Assembly (NCBI RefSeq): GCF_021513135.1
Contig: NZ_CP090980.1
Coordinates: forward strand, 1 to 64,000
DNA length: 64,000 nt
Origin: Vibrio sp. SS-MA-C1-2
GTDB taxonomy: Bacteria > Pseudomonadota > Gammaproteobacteria > Enterobacterales > Vibrionaceae
Direction: 5' to 3'
Shown: positions 1-10,066 of the stretch, in pieces
How positions within the stretch are numbered: the stretch's first letter is position 1
How the letters are laid out: each line of letters begins with the position of its first letter
The notes under the pieces: generated by a model
The model's input: the letters and a program-made list of their open reading frames with translations, nothing else
Told to the model about the DNA's origin: nothing
Databases searched by the model: none
Position numbers and translations under genes: made by a program

Positions 1-1
1 A

Positions 2-184
2 ATTTGTGGATTACCAGCGGCAAAAATGGGCGACTCACTTGTTTGTGTTGGTCCGCCAGACAGTATTGTTAAAGGAAGTTCTAGCGTGCTTATCAGTAGT
101 ACACCTGCAGCTAGAATGGGGGATACAACAAGTCACGGAGGTTCAATCGTTGTTGGAGCACCCACAGTTCAAATTGGTGGTTAA
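2..184 (+). CDS. PAAR-domain protein, C-terminal part (5' end outside window)
   Basis: The frame opening at base 2 reads through to TAA at 182-184 and gives the end of a PAAR spike protein. Glycine-rich beta-prism repeats are visible: PAAKMGDS, then TPAARMGDTTSHGG, ending in VQIGG. PAAR proteins sharpen the VgrG tip of the T6SS and often carry or recruit effectors. It lies 28 bases before the RelA/SpoT-like gene, in the place expected for a tip-effector module, and vgrG is probably just upstream outside the window. A competing frame over the same bases has no recognisable domain. Confidence 0.85.
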   Translation: MCGLPAAKMGDSLVCVGPPDSIVKGSSSVLISSTPAARMGDTTSHGGSIVVGAPTVQIGG

Positions 185-212
185 TTAGAAGATTAATAAG
201 AGAGGGATCATT

Positions 213-1229
213 ATGCAAATTACTTATACTCGCGGAGATGTCATTTCTCAAACAACCTTTACTCCTACTTCTGATCATAGAGGGCAAATTGAGGAATTAA
301 TTGGGCAAGGCGTAAAAGCGAAACAAAAGCTCAGTGATTTTATGCGTCGTCTTTCGAAAGAAGTTAATAATGAATCTGGGCAACCAATTAAATTTCAAAG
401 TACAAGTGTTCCCATTAAAGGAAGAGCTAGAATTGCAGATAAATGTGGTATTGTTGATTGGGATAATCCCGCGAAAGATAAAAAAGGGAGTAATATAAAA
501 GAACCTTTAATTGTTAAGGATATTGCTAGGGCAACAATTATATTTTCTACCATTGTGCAATTGGAAGCGGTAAGAGATTTTATTTATGAGCAAGACGAAT
601 ACCGAAATTTAAAAGATAAACAATCTCCCGCGGTAAAAGATTTGTGGGGTGCTGGCGTTCATGATGTTTATAAAGATGTGAAATTCTTTTTAGAAGTTAA
701 TATTCAATGGGAAGGAAAAACAATACCTCATATAGTTGAATTACAACTTAATGTTGGTTCAATGGACAAAGGAAAGAAATACGAACATGCATTTTATAAT
801 ATAAAGAGAAAAGCATTCCTTGGAGCAGAAAAGCAAATATTCATCTGGGATGATCCAAAATGCAAGATAACAATAAAAACCAAAGAGAAAGCAAAGATAG
901 CGACTAAGCTAAGAACATCCTTAGTGAATTGTAAACAGTTAGCCAGTGGTAATAAAGAACAATTACTCGCCGTTAAAATATTAAGTAAAATGCTAGCAGA
1001 TGATTTTAATTATAGTATGACTGATGCGAGTTATAAAAATACGGGCCCTGATATTACAATTAATGGTTATGAATATAAACATAAAAATGGAGATGGACCC
1101 GTTGATAAAAAAGGCCGTGCTTGGGCGATTAATTGTTTATCCAGGTTAGTTTGTGGTCGTTATACTGATTATCAACGTTTAGCAAAACGTAAATTTGTTC
1201 ACTCTGATAATATTTTTGACGCTAAATAA
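213..1229 (+). CDS. RelA/SpoT-fold-like protein, candidate T6SS effector
   Basis: This 338-residue protein follows the PAAR gene and starts at an ATG after a GAGAGGGA ribosome site. The middle resembles the RelA/SpoT nucleotidyltransferase fold. A basic stretch (VPIKGRARIADKC) precedes KDIARATIIF, which matches the Asp-containing DIxGxR strand. VELQLNV matches the catalytic EIQ strand, and EHAFYNIKR matches the EHxxxYK helix. The conserved Tyr/His of the nucleotide-binding loop is not obvious, so activity could differ. Known relatives in this setting include the Pseudomonas toxin Tas1, a (p)ppApp synthetase. No immunity gene follows: tssA starts 11 bases later. The fold call is by eye, and a housekeeping or inactive role is possible. 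Confidence 0.5.
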   Translation: MQITYTRGDVISQTTFTPTSDHRGQIEELIGQGVKAKQKLSDFMRRLSKEVNNESGQPIKFQSTSVPIKGRARIADKCGIVDWDNPAKDKKGSNIKEPLIVKDIARATIIFSTIVQLEAVRDFIYEQDEYRNLKDKQSPAVKDLWGAGVHDVYKDVKFFLEVNIQWEGKTIPHIVELQLNVGSMDKGKKYEHAFYNIKRKAFLGAEKQIFIWDDPKCKITIKTKEKAKIATKLRTSLVNCKQLASGNKEQLLAVKILSKMLADDFNYSMTDASYKNTGPDITINGYEYKHKNGDGPVDKKGRAWAINCLSRLVCGRYTDYQRLAKRKFVHSDNIFDAK

Positions 1230-1240
1230 GGGATTTATTT

Positions 1241-2641
1241 ATGTTTGAATCTTTAATTTCCCCCATTTCAGACGACAACCCCGGTGGTGAATACTTAAAG
1301 GAGAATCGCTCTCTTTATCGACCCTATCGTAACGCCTTTAATATGGCTCTCTCTTCATTTCGTCAATTAGTCGAAACACCTGAGGCCAGTGAGGATGCTG
1401 AATTACAAGGACAAAACCGAGAAAACTGGCACCAATTGTCAGAGTTGTGTCAAAACTGTTTGCAGAACAATGCAAAAGATATTGAGATATTTTCTTGGTT
1501 TACAGTTAGTCAACTCTTCAGTGAGCAACCTTTAAATAACTTAAAAAAAGCATTTGAAACCCTAGATTATTATATCGACAATTATTGGGATACGTTACAG
1601 CCCTTACTTCCTGAAAACAAAAGGAAAGGCCAAACAGAAGATGAAATAAACAGTGAAATTGTCGACAACAGAGTACGACCTCTTTTACAACTTGTTGGTG
1701 ATTCAGCTTCTAGTGGCTTATTGTTTATGCCCCTACAAATAATAGAGGTAATTCACAGTGTAAATTATGGTCAATATTATCAAGCACAAGCTAATAATAC
1801 GCTTGAACAATTAAAAAACTCTGCAATACTCAATAATGAGAATAATCAGAGTGATATTGAAATAAATATAATTTTATTGAGTGAGATTTTATCGCTAGTT
1901 GAAAAAATAGAAACTGAGTTGGCGGTCAAGTGTCAAAATGCGAATGTAAATAAAATAAGTTTCCTTTTTCTAAAAGAGACCATTAATAATTTAATTAATT
2001 CAACACAGTTTTTGGTTGGTGATTTATTTAGTGTTTGGCCACTAGATAAAACTCAAGACGTGATTAGCGATAATAATAGTTCTGATGATCAAGGTAAGAG
2101 TCAAAACTCTATTTCTTATTCAGATGAAAAAATTGATATTAATATAAATACTCTAGAACAACAATCAGCAATGATTGCTCAAAACTCAAATCAAACTGAA
2201 TTAGGCAATAGTACAGGTGACTTCGTTTCAAGTTCAATACAAAGTGTAAACTCAAGAGAACAGGCGTTTATTGAATTACAGAAAATTGCCGATTATTTTG
2301 AACAAACTGAACCGCATAGTCCGATTTATCTGTTATTAAAAAGAGCCATTCGATGGGGTGGAATGCCATTACCCGAACTATTACAAGAATTGATTGGTTC
2401 GAATAGCAATATTAACGAACGAGTAGAGAATTTAATCGGTTTAGAGAGTGCTAATTTTAATTCAGGTATTAGCACCGCTTCTCAACCGAAAATTACGCCA
2501 AAGGGAGCAGTTCCTATGGCGAATCCAAATTCAGAGGTGACGGTTTCTATGCCTGCATCGACGGATGAAACAGGACATTCAACAACTGAAAACAAGGCCG
2601 AGGTCAAAAGCTCGGAAGGATTATCAGATATTGAATGGTAA
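1241..2641 (+). CDS. tssA: TssA, T6SS assembly cap/baseplate protein
   Basis: The 466-residue product begins with the ImpA_N signature (PISDDNPGGEYL, then YRPYRNAFN) that identifies TssA proteins. TssA primes baseplate and sheath assembly and in some systems stays at the distal end of the growing sheath. The centre (about residues 270-340) is a low-complexity Ser/Asn/Gln linker. The segment SREQAFIELQKIADYFEQ to LPELLQELIG (about 335-385) matches the conserved C-terminal helical region. The last 70 residues are again disordered. The gene opens the structural operon, 11 bases after the RelA/SpoT-like gene. Confidence 0.85.
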   Translation: MFESLISPISDDNPGGEYLKENRSLYRPYRNAFNMALSSFRQLVETPEASEDAELQGQNRENWHQLSELCQNCLQNNAKDIEIFSWFTVSQLFSEQPLNNLKKAFETLDYYIDNYWDTLQPLLPENKRKGQTEDEINSEIVDNRVRPLLQLVGDSASSGLLFMPLQIIEVIHSVNYGQYYQAQANNTLEQLKNSAILNNENNQSDIEINIILLSEILSLVEKIETELAVKCQNANVNKISFLFLKETINNLINSTQFLVGDLFSVWPLDKTQDVISDNNSSDDQGKSQNSISYSDEKIDININTLEQQSAMIAQNSNQTELGNSTGDFVSSSIQSVNSREQAFIELQKIADYFEQTEPHSPIYLLLKRAIRWGGMPLPELLQELIGSNSNINERVENLIGLESANFNSGISTASQPKITPKGAVPMANPNSEVTVSMPASTDETGHSTTENKAEVKSSEGLSDIEW

Positions 2642-2694
2642 TAGCATAGGGAAACTTATCGCTAAATATTTGATCGAAAATGAAGGATATTATT

Positions 2695-3216
2695 ATGGCT
2701 TCTATTTTTATGCGTATTGACGGTTTGAACGATATTAAAGGCGCTGCAACAGTTGGTGATATCGGTGGTAAAAAGGGTTTCTTTGCTATAGACACAATGA
2801 GTTGGGGTGCAAATCGAGGCGTTAGTGTCGATGTAGGTAACTCGAACAATGCAGATAAAGGGATGGTTTCATTAGATCCAATTACTATCTCTCGAATCTC
2901 TGATGGCGCGTCACCTCATTTAACAACGTTCCTGTTTTCTCCTGGAGCAGATGGTAAAACGGTAGAAATTTTACTGACGAAACCGTCGAGAGATGGCGCA
3001 GGCGCAGAACCTTATCTCGTTGTGACATTAGAAAAAGCGAGACTTGCTGACTACACAGTGAGTGGGCATGAAGGAAGTCTACCTGCAGAAGATTTCTCGT
3101 TGACCTACACCACATTAACTATCGTTTACTATCAAGAGAATGACGCCGGTAAGATCGAGAAAGGTCAAACCGTTAAATATGATTGTACGACAGGAAAACT
3201 TGAGTCTAAAGCTTAA
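2695..3216 (+). CDS. hcp: Hcp (TssD), T6SS inner-tube protein
   Basis: The 173-residue product starts MASIFMRIDGLNDIKG and is a typical Hcp, the hexameric ring protein that stacks into the expelled tube. Family landmarks are the FMRIDG first strand, the SWGANRGV segment, LDPITISRISDGASPHL, and the closing strand LTYTTLTIVYYQ. The ATG at 2695 is preferred over one at 2680 because AAGGA precedes it and Hcp proteins start at this residue. Placement between tssA and tssB is usual for main T6SS clusters. Confidence 0.95.
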   Translation: MASIFMRIDGLNDIKGAATVGDIGGKKGFFAIDTMSWGANRGVSVDVGNSNNADKGMVSLDPITISRISDGASPHLTTFLFSPGADGKTVEILLTKPSRDGAGAEPYLVVTLEKARLADYTVSGHEGSLPAEDFSLTYTTLTIVYYQENDAGKIEKGQTVKYDCTTGKLESKA

Positions 3217-3241
3217 GTTGACTTTATAAAGGAGAGATAGA

Positions 3242-3748
3242 ATGCCCTTAAATTCACAGCATAAACGTGTAAGTAAGAACCGCGTTAGTATCACTTATGA
3301 TGTAGAGACTAACGGTGCGGTAGAGACCAAAGAGCTGCCTTTTGTTGTCGGGGTTATCGGTGATTTTTCAGCTCATAAGGAAGATCGCGAGGACCTTGAG
3401 GATCGAACATTTTATCAAATTGATAAAGATAATTTTGATACCGTTCTTAATCGTGTCGGCCCTGAACTAAAACTTAAAGTCGATAACACCTTAAGTGATG
3501 ATGATAGTCAATTTGAAGCGGCACTCTCTTTCTCCTCTATGAAAGATTTCGAACCAGATTCATTAATTGAACAAGTTGAACCGCTTAAAAAGTTGGCTGA
3601 AACCAGACAACAATTGAAAACATTACTTTCTAAAGCAGATCGATCACGTGATTTAGAGAAGTTATTAAAAGAAGTGTTACAAAGTGCAGATCAGATTAAT
3701 ACCCTGTCCAGTGAATTGGGTATTAAAGAGGGAGGCGAAGAATCATGA
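3242..3748 (+). CDS. tssB: TssB (VipA), contractile sheath small subunit
   Basis: The 168-residue product has the TssB core: RVSITYDVETNGAVETKELPFVVGVIGDFS near the start, followed by the acidic segment REDLEDRTFYQIDKDNFD. TssB pairs with TssC to build the cytoplasmic contractile sheath around the Hcp tube. A GGAGAG ribosome site lies just ahead of the ATG. Its stop overlaps the tssC start in an ATGA arrangement, suggesting translational coupling and matched amounts of the two sheath subunits. Confidence 0.97.
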   Translation: MPLNSQHKRVSKNRVSITYDVETNGAVETKELPFVVGVIGDFSAHKEDREDLEDRTFYQIDKDNFDTVLNRVGPELKLKVDNTLSDDDSQFEAALSFSSMKDFEPDSLIEQVEPLKKLAETRQQLKTLLSKADRSRDLEKLLKEVLQSADQINTLSSELGIKEGGEES

Positions 3749-5228
3749 GTGAAGAGTTAGAGAAGCAAACAGCCACCGAAGGTGAAGCTGCAACAGAGTC
3801 TGCCAGTCTATTAGATCGTGCCATTGAGGCAACCACTCAGACGCCTGCTGACACGACAAAAGAACTGTTTTCCGTATTAGCCGAGCAGGCCATGAGTGGT
3901 ACAGTCACTTGGGATAAAAATGTCACAAAAACCATTGAGAACGCAATTGCAGAAATAGATAAGCAGATGTCATCTCAATTATCTGAAATCATGCAGCAAG
4001 ATGATTTTCAACGTTTAGAAGGTTCTTGGCGCGGACTGAATAAGTTAGTGAAAGAGAGCGAAACTGGACAATCTTTAAAAATCAAACTAGTCGATTTTCG
4101 TAAAGATGAATTGTTAGATCAGTTTGAAGATGCCCCTGCTGTTGATAGAAGTCCATTGTTTGATGCGTTGTATCAGAAAGAGTTTGGCACGGCGGGTGGT
4201 GAACCGTATGGCGTTTTATTAGGGGATTATACTTTATCACATAAAGATGAAGATGTTGCTTTGATGCGTTATATGGGAGAAGTTGCTGCTGCTGGGCATT
4301 CGCCTTTCGTTGCAGCTGCAAATCCAGAAATGTTTGAGTTTAACTCGTTTGAAACATTCAATGAAGGAAAGCCCGTTGCTGCAGGGTTTGATTCACCGAC
4401 ATATGCTGCTTGGAATGCATTCAGAGAGAGTGATGATGCGCGCTATGTTGTCTTAACATTACCACAAACCCTTGCGCGTCTGCCTTATGGCGAGAAAGGA
4501 CTAGCGACTGAATCTTTTGAATATGAAGAGTTATCAACGGATGTTGATGGAAACCCTAAACCAAAAGATAACTCTCAACTAGTTTGGTCTAATGCGGCGT
4601 TTGATTTAGGTTTAAAAATGACTCAAGCACATACCCAGTTTGGTTGGTGTACCGCGATTCGTGGTCTAGACAATGGGGGAAAGTTGAGAATTTACCGAAT
4701 TTAACTTACAAATCGATTGCTGGTGATATTCAACAACAGTGTCCTACTGAAGTTAACCTAACGGATGAACGTGAAAAAGAGTTAAGTGATCTTGGTTTCT
4801 TACCCTTGGTGCACTATAAAAACTCCAACTATGGCGTTTTCATTGGTAGCCAAACAACCCAGAAACCTAAGACCTACACCGACCCTGACGCAACCAGTAA
4901 TGCTGCCATTTCTGCTCGATTACCTTACATCATGGCCAGTAGTCGAATTGCCCACTACTTAAAAGTGATGGGGCGCGATATGTTAGGTTCCAATTTAGAA
5001 GCAAATGACGTTCAGAAACAACTACAAACTTGGATTGATGTATACACGAATTCAGGTGCAATTGGTAATGCCGAACGTTCAAAAACACCACTTTGTGAGT
5101 CACAAATTCAAGTGGTGGAGCAACCGGGTAAGCCAGGGGCTTATTCTGCAATTGCTCATTTACGTCCTTGGTTACAATTAGAGGAGTTAACTACATCTGT
5201 GCGAATGGTTGCTAAAATACCAGGATAA
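3745..5228 (+). CDS. tssC: TssC (VipB), contractile sheath large subunit, split by a frameshift
   Basis: Two overlapping reading frames together give one TssC of about 493 residues. The first (3745-4704) covers SLLDRAIEAT, the FQRLEGSWRGL motif, GGEPYGVLLGDY and WCTAIRGLDNGG. The second continues VENLPNLTYKS, REKELSDLGFLPL and the C-terminal WLQLEELTTSVRMVAKIPG. The break is at G5A3 (4675-4682), where one extra base restores the family sequence. Since the matching tssB is intact and neighbouring genes show the same kind of defect, a sequencing error is more likely than real inactivation. It forms the sheath with TssB and is disassembled by ClpV. Confidence 0.93.
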
Positions 5229-5243
5229 AGGGATGGTAATGGA

Positions 5244-6667
5244 ATGGTGGAATTGGAATTTCAAGATAAAATCATCAAGCTTGATGGTAAAAAGCAGGAT
5301 TTTTTAAAGCAAAGCTTAACGTTATTAGCTGAACTTGATCCCACCATTCTAGATAGTCGAGATGCACTCGTTCATCGCATTACATTGTTGATTGCTGAAA
5401 TCGATAATCAAGTTTCTCAGCAACTATCGAAAATCCTTTTTCATCCTGAATTTTGTCAATTAGAATCAACATGGCGAGGAGTTGAATCTCTCACCTCTTT
5501 GCCTGTTAATTTTCAACGAATCCAAGTGAAAATTTTAGATTTAAGCTGGCAAGACCTCTCATATTCGTTAAATACAGCGATCTCCCTCAATAAAACACCC
5601 CTTTATAATCTTATAGGTAATAGAGAGTTAAATACCTCGGGTGGGCAACCTTTTGGTATGTTAGTTGTCGATCATCAGATCAGTAATGATCTTGATGATG
5701 ATTTCGATGATCTTTATACCCTTGAGTTGTTAGCGCAACTTGGCGACCTTTGCTTAGCGCCTTTTATCCTTTCACCGAGTGATAATTTCTTCGGTGAGTC
5801 TGGTGCTGATTGGTATTCAGATTTAACCCGTGTTGAAAAGATCTTAAATGGACCTGAATTGGTTTCTTGGCAACGTCTGCGTAAATTAACTATCTCACGT
5901 TTTATCGGTTTAACCTTACCAAAAGTCGCTCTACGGCCGGCTTATTCCCTTTATGATGTGAAAAAAATCCGATATCAAAATGATGAAAAAAGAAATGCGT
6001 ACTTGTGGGGAAGTGCGGCATTTCTTTTTGCATCTACCGCAATCCGAGAGTTTAATCGAATTGGCTGGTTTGGTTTTATGAAATCTCGCTGGCAGGATCA
6101 AAACTATGGTGCTGTTATTAATACGTCAAAAAAAATAATGGTTCATATTCGACCCAACAACCACAACCTGATATTAGAATGATCACGGAAATGGGAGCAT
6201 TCTATTCTAATCAAGGCTTTATACCTCTTTGTCAAAGCACATTAACCGATAAATATTACTTTAAAGGAAATGCATCAATTAGTGCTAACCGAGGTAATAG
6301 TACGGATGATGTTATCGCTCAAATTCAAACAACTCTGATGGTGTGTCGTATTGCTCACTTTTTAAAAGTGAAGATTAGAACCATGCTGGGGAGCTTTAAA
6401 TCTGCAGAAGAGTGCCAAGGTGTTTTGAATCGATGGATTGATGATTATTGCAGTAATTTAGTCAATGCAGATGAGAATATGATGGCTAAATACCCGTTAA
6501 ATAAAGGACGAGTCATCGTTAAAGAGATACCAGGAAAACAGGGACAATTTAGTTGTGATTTATTAATTCAACCTCAGTATCAATATGATGCGGTTTGTGG
6601 CGAAGTACTACTTTCTACGGGTTTAAATAGTGATGAGTCTACCTTGTCCTCAGTAGGGGGGATCTAA
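5244..6667 (+). CDS. Second, divergent TssC-like sheath protein, split by a frameshift
   Basis: Read across one frameshift this gives about 474 residues related to the neighbouring TssC. FCQLESTWRGVESL corresponds to FQRLEGSWRGL, NTSGGQPFGMLVVDH to GGEPYGVLLGDY, and a C-terminal part has RIAHFLKVKIRTMLGSF. The frame breaks at A8 (6128-6135); one more A gives NNGSYSTQQPQPDIRMITEMG and joins the halves. Tandem tssC paralogues occur in some T6SS clusters. The divergent copy may be a specialised cap or baseplate-proximal sheath element, which is inference. It sits between tssC and tssE in one operon. Confidence 0.8.
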
Positions 6668-7089
6668 TGAATTTTGGTCAAGTATTCTTAAATCGTCAGG
6701 GGCAACAAAAACAAGAGACATTAGAGTCAATTCGTTATCAATTAACGGTATTACTTAACTCTGAAGCTCCAATGGTGACGATACCAACTCATTACACAGA
6801 AACATTATTATCTAATTTCTGCTTTGGTTTGGATAATTTACATACAATTAGCAGTCAAATTGATCATCAACTATTTGCTCGATCGATTGAACGGTTAGTG
6901 ATGAAGTTTGAAAGTCGGCTATCGAGCGTTAGTGTCTTGGTTAAAGAATCTGATGGAGTTTCTAATTTGTTAGTTTTCTCACTCATGGCCAATGTCATTG
7001 TTGATGGCCAAGAGCATACCTTTTTATTTGATTCAAATATCTCGCTCTCGAACCATTTAGCAAAAATAGAGGGGCAGGAAATTGTCTGA
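6667..7089 (+). CDS. tssE: TssE, gp25-like baseplate protein
   Basis: This 140-residue protein starts where the previous stop ends and overlaps the tssF start. Its position between tssC and tssF and its length match TssE, the phage T4 gp25-like wedge component. Visible family features are the N-terminal ESIRYQLTVLLNSE (normally an arginine-rich LRNLLNTR-like region), YGL-like FCFGLDNL, and a C-terminal beta hairpin (LLVFSLMANVIVDGQEHTFLFDSNI) like the gp25 core. Sequence identity to textbook TssE is low, so position carries much of the weight. Confidence 0.83.
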   Translation: MNFGQVFLNRQGQQKQETLESIRYQLTVLLNSEAPMVTIPTHYTETLLSNFCFGLDNLHTISSQIDHQLFARSIERLVMKFESRLSSVSVLVKESDGVSNLLVFSLMANVIVDGQEHTFLFDSNISLSNHLAKIEGQEIV

Positions 7090-8862
7090 ACAGTTATTAC
7101 GTTATTATGAAAGAGAGTTAACCTATGTACGCCGTTCACTGGAGAGTTTTGCTCTGCAGCATCCAAATGAGGCGGCTGATCTCGGGTTAAATCAAGGTTC
7201 ACAAGAAGATCCTAATATTTCTCGCCTTATTGATGCAGTCGCTCTGTTAACGGCTAAAAGTGAGAAAAAGCTTGATGAGCAGTTTCCGACGGTATTAAAA
7301 AACTTATTTGATTTATTGTATCCGGGGTATTTACAGACAATCCCTAGTTATACCCCTTTTTGTCTAAACGTTGGGCTTGAAGATGAAGTGGCGGATGGAT
7401 GCCAATTACCTAAAAAATCTGAACTTTCAACCCTAATTAATGATGTTGATATTTACTTTACGACCGTTGATAACTTAAACATTACCCCCTATCTTATTCG
7501 TCAAATTGACGCCAGTTCAGCACCATTTAATTTTTCTACTCCTACAGGATTAAATAATGCAGAGGCAGTGATACAAATTACGCTTGCCTTATCAGACAGT
7601 GAAGATAGTTTCTCTCTCCACAATAAGGTCCCTCATTTTGATTTTTATATTCAAGGTTTTGAAGGGAATTCAAAGGGATTGATAGATATTCTTCTATTGA
7701 ATAACGTTGCAATCTCTTTAACCACAGAGCAGGGAGATAACATTGTTATCAACCAAAGTAGACTTCATTCTAGAGTCGCTGATAATGATTTTATCTGGCT
7801 TTCTGAATCTGGGAGTCAATTTCTTGGTTTTGACATATTACGGGATTTCTTTGCTTATCCGGATAAAGCGGCGTATTTAAGAATTGATGACCTAGGAAAT
7901 GAATTGCAAAAGATAGCTGGCTCAGAAGTCACGTTAAATCTTTTTCTTTCTAAAATGCCTCCTGAGCTGTTAAGACTCTTTAATAATGATGTATTCCGAC
8001 TCAATACCGTCGCTGGGCTAAATCAATATTCTGTTCATGCAGAACCGATACGTTATGATTTCACCCAATTGTCGACTGAAATTATTGCCGATCTGGATCA
8101 AAGTAAAGAATTGATGATTATTGATGTTTTAAGTGTAAAAGAGGTTTTACCGACTGGAGACAATGAGATATACCCGGTTTATCAAGGCGGTTTTTGGCAC
8201 AATGATCAACAAGCTCAGTGGCAAACTATTCAAAGTTGGGATAGTTTTGGCCATCAACATACGGACATCACTTTAAGTTACCCAAATTTAAATCAAATAG
8301 AAAAAGAAGTGGTATTGAATATTGAAACGTCTGTGTGTAACGGACGATTACCTTGCCTGATCACCTCAGATGCTGAAATTGAATCTCACGTTTCCATAGA
8401 TCTTCCAGGGACTTTGCAAGTATTAACCAATCCAACCCCCCTCAATATCCCGCATTAGATAATCACTTGAACTGGCGCTTTATGTCATTATTGAATGTTA
8501 ACTTCAACGGCTTAATTGAAGCAAAAGACCCGAAAAAGACACTACAAGATACCATCAGGTTATGTAGCCATAGCGCGCAATGTTTACTTGCGGATGCGAT
8601 TAGAAATGTCAGTTATCAACATCTCGTTGCCCCAATGACTATTCATGGTCGAACGATTCTCTCTTCGGGGATTAAAATAGAGTTGGTTATTGATGAGAGC
8701 CAGTTAGATCATGATTTTTCAGTGGTTAGTAGTTTAATGAATGCCTTTTTCCAACAATATTGTAGTTTCGACCGTTTTATTCAATTATCTGTCCAACGTT
8801 TTGGCAGTGAGCAAACTGATCTTCATTTTGAGCGTGTACATGGGAGTCAGTTATGTCTATGA
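7082..8862 (+). CDS. tssF: TssF, T6SS baseplate wedge protein, split by a frameshift
   Basis: The start MSEQLLRYYERELTYVRR is the classic TssF N-terminus; the initiator is TTG, overlapping the end of tssE. The first frame runs to 8458 and a second covers 8467-8862, together about 590 residues, the normal TssF size. The break is at a run of six C (8436-8441). One more C turns the sequence into LTNPTPPQYPALDNHLNWRF, matching the LTRPTxxxxP...LHWRL region of the family. TssF binds TssG (one to two) to form the wedge that with TssE and TssK makes the baseplate. Confidence 0.9.
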
Positions 8863-9899
8863 CCACTTCAAAGTCGAGCCAGATTAAGAGTCATGAACAG
8901 ATAGCAGTTAATGAGACTAATTTAGCTTCATCGTCAGTTTCGTCAAAAGGTTTTTTAACCAAACAGCTTACTGATAACCCAGAAAAATTTGATTTTAGCC
9001 AAGCGGTTAGAATTTTAACATTATTAGCTAATCAACAAGATAAAAATTTAAGTTTAGTGCCAGAGTCAATGCCCGATGGTACGATTTATCAAGTAAGTCA
9101 ATTTGACAATAATAATAGTAAAATGAAATTAACTGTCGGTTTAGAAGCACTTTCGGGCTGTCGAGGGATTATTCCTGACTATATCTACAATGAAATGTTA
9201 GTTCGTTTGCATCAAGATGAAGATGGACTACGGGACTTCTTGAATGTTTTTAATCAACGGTATCTAGAGCTTTTTTCTTCAGTAGAGTTAAAGCAAAATC
9301 TATTGCTAAAAAAAGAGAGTGAACACCGAGAGAAAAATAAATTCAAACAAACAGATACTTTTATCTCACTGTTTGGTTTAGCCACTGATGATCAATTTAC
9401 CTCAGCGATTAGTTTAATACGTCATGGTTTAAATATTTCTAGCAAGAATCGAAGTTTAACAGGTTTAAAGCGTGTATTAACTGACTATTTTAAGCTGGAT
9501 ATTCAACTTAAGGTCAAATCGTCAAATACTTTTCGCCTCAGTCGTGAGTATCAAACACAATTAGGTCAATGTTTAGGTAAAAATAATCAATTAGGGCTAG
9601 GTGTGGTGTTAGGAAATCATGTTGAGCAGTATTATCAATCTATTGACGTTCTTATTTCTCCTAATTCAAAAAAGCAGTATCAACAATTACAAAATATTCG
9701 AAACCTCCGTCGGATGATGTTGGTTATTATCAATAAATATCTCAGAGACAGTGTTGACGTAAAACTCTATTTTTATGTTAAACGTGCTTTTATCGATCCC
9801 CCGCAACTTATTAATAATAAATGTGGTTTTTCATTAGGGGAAGCAAATTGTCTCGCACCAGAACGAAGAGCTGACATGTATAGGAAAGTAACGGTATAG
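8853..9899 (+). CDS. tssG: TssG, T6SS baseplate wedge protein
   Basis: This 348-residue protein overlaps the end of tssF by 10 bases, as usual for this pair. Family features are the N-terminal NPEKFDFSQAVRILTLLA, the segment ALSGCRGIIPDYIYNEMLVRLHQDEDGLRDFLNVFNQRYLELF (about residues 100-145), and C-terminal GNHVEQYYQSIDVLISP. The segment FLNVFNQRYL is the conserved FLdiFnHRl motif. TssG partners TssF in the baseplate. The reading frame is intact. Confidence 0.9.
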   Translation: MSMTTSKSSQIKSHEQIAVNETNLASSSVSSKGFLTKQLTDNPEKFDFSQAVRILTLLANQQDKNLSLVPESMPDGTIYQVSQFDNNNSKMKLTVGLEALSGCRGIIPDYIYNEMLVRLHQDEDGLRDFLNVFNQRYLELFSSVELKQNLLLKKESEHREKNKFKQTDTFISLFGLATDDQFTSAISLIRHGLNISSKNRSLTGLKRVLTDYFKLDIQLKVKSSNTFRLSREYQTQLGQCLGKNNQLGLGVVLGNHVEQYYQSIDVLISPNSKKQYQQLQNIRNLRRMMLVIINKYLRDSVDVKLYFYVKRAFIDPPQLINNKCGFSLGEANCLAPERRADMYRKVTV

Positions 9900-9929
9900 A
9901 AAGTAACCGTATAGAGAAATAACGGCATA
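9884..9929 (+). repeat. Three tandem copies of a 15-16 bp repeat at the tssG stop
   Basis: Three adjacent units, GAAAGTAACGGTATA (9884-9898), GAAAGTAACCGTATA (9899-9913) and a degenerate GAGAAATAACGGCATA (9914-9929), span the last tssG codons and the bases after its stop. Slippage duplication is the simplest explanation. Each later unit also carries an in-phase stop, so the duplication does not extend TssG. Confidence 0.7.
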
Positions 9930-10034
9930 TAAAATTATTAAGAAAACAAACCTTAACCAACAATGAAATAACAGCTTTCAAACCAGATTTTAAATATAAC
10001 AGTCTAGGACGACCCTAATTTAAACAATGCATTT

Positions 10035-10048
10035 AGGATGATCATCCT
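10035..10048. promoter_or_regulatory. Perfect 14-bp palindrome upstream of tssH
   Basis: AGGATGATCATCCT is a perfect 14-bp inverted repeat, 18 bases before the tssH ATG and in the only sizeable gap (167 bases) inside the T6SS cluster. It could be an operator or a short mRNA hairpin limiting ClpV translation. No T run follows, so it is not a classic terminator. Confidence 0.35.
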
Positions 10049-10066
10049 TCAGCCGGAGAAGCGTTT

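Noticed and set aside
6-188. 60-residue open frame at the window start
   Set aside because: Another frame (2-184) encodes a clear PAAR C-terminus; this frame has no domain.
9884-9929. Tandem repeats as iterons or operators
   Set aside because: They overlap the tssG stop and include coding bases; slippage duplication is simpler.
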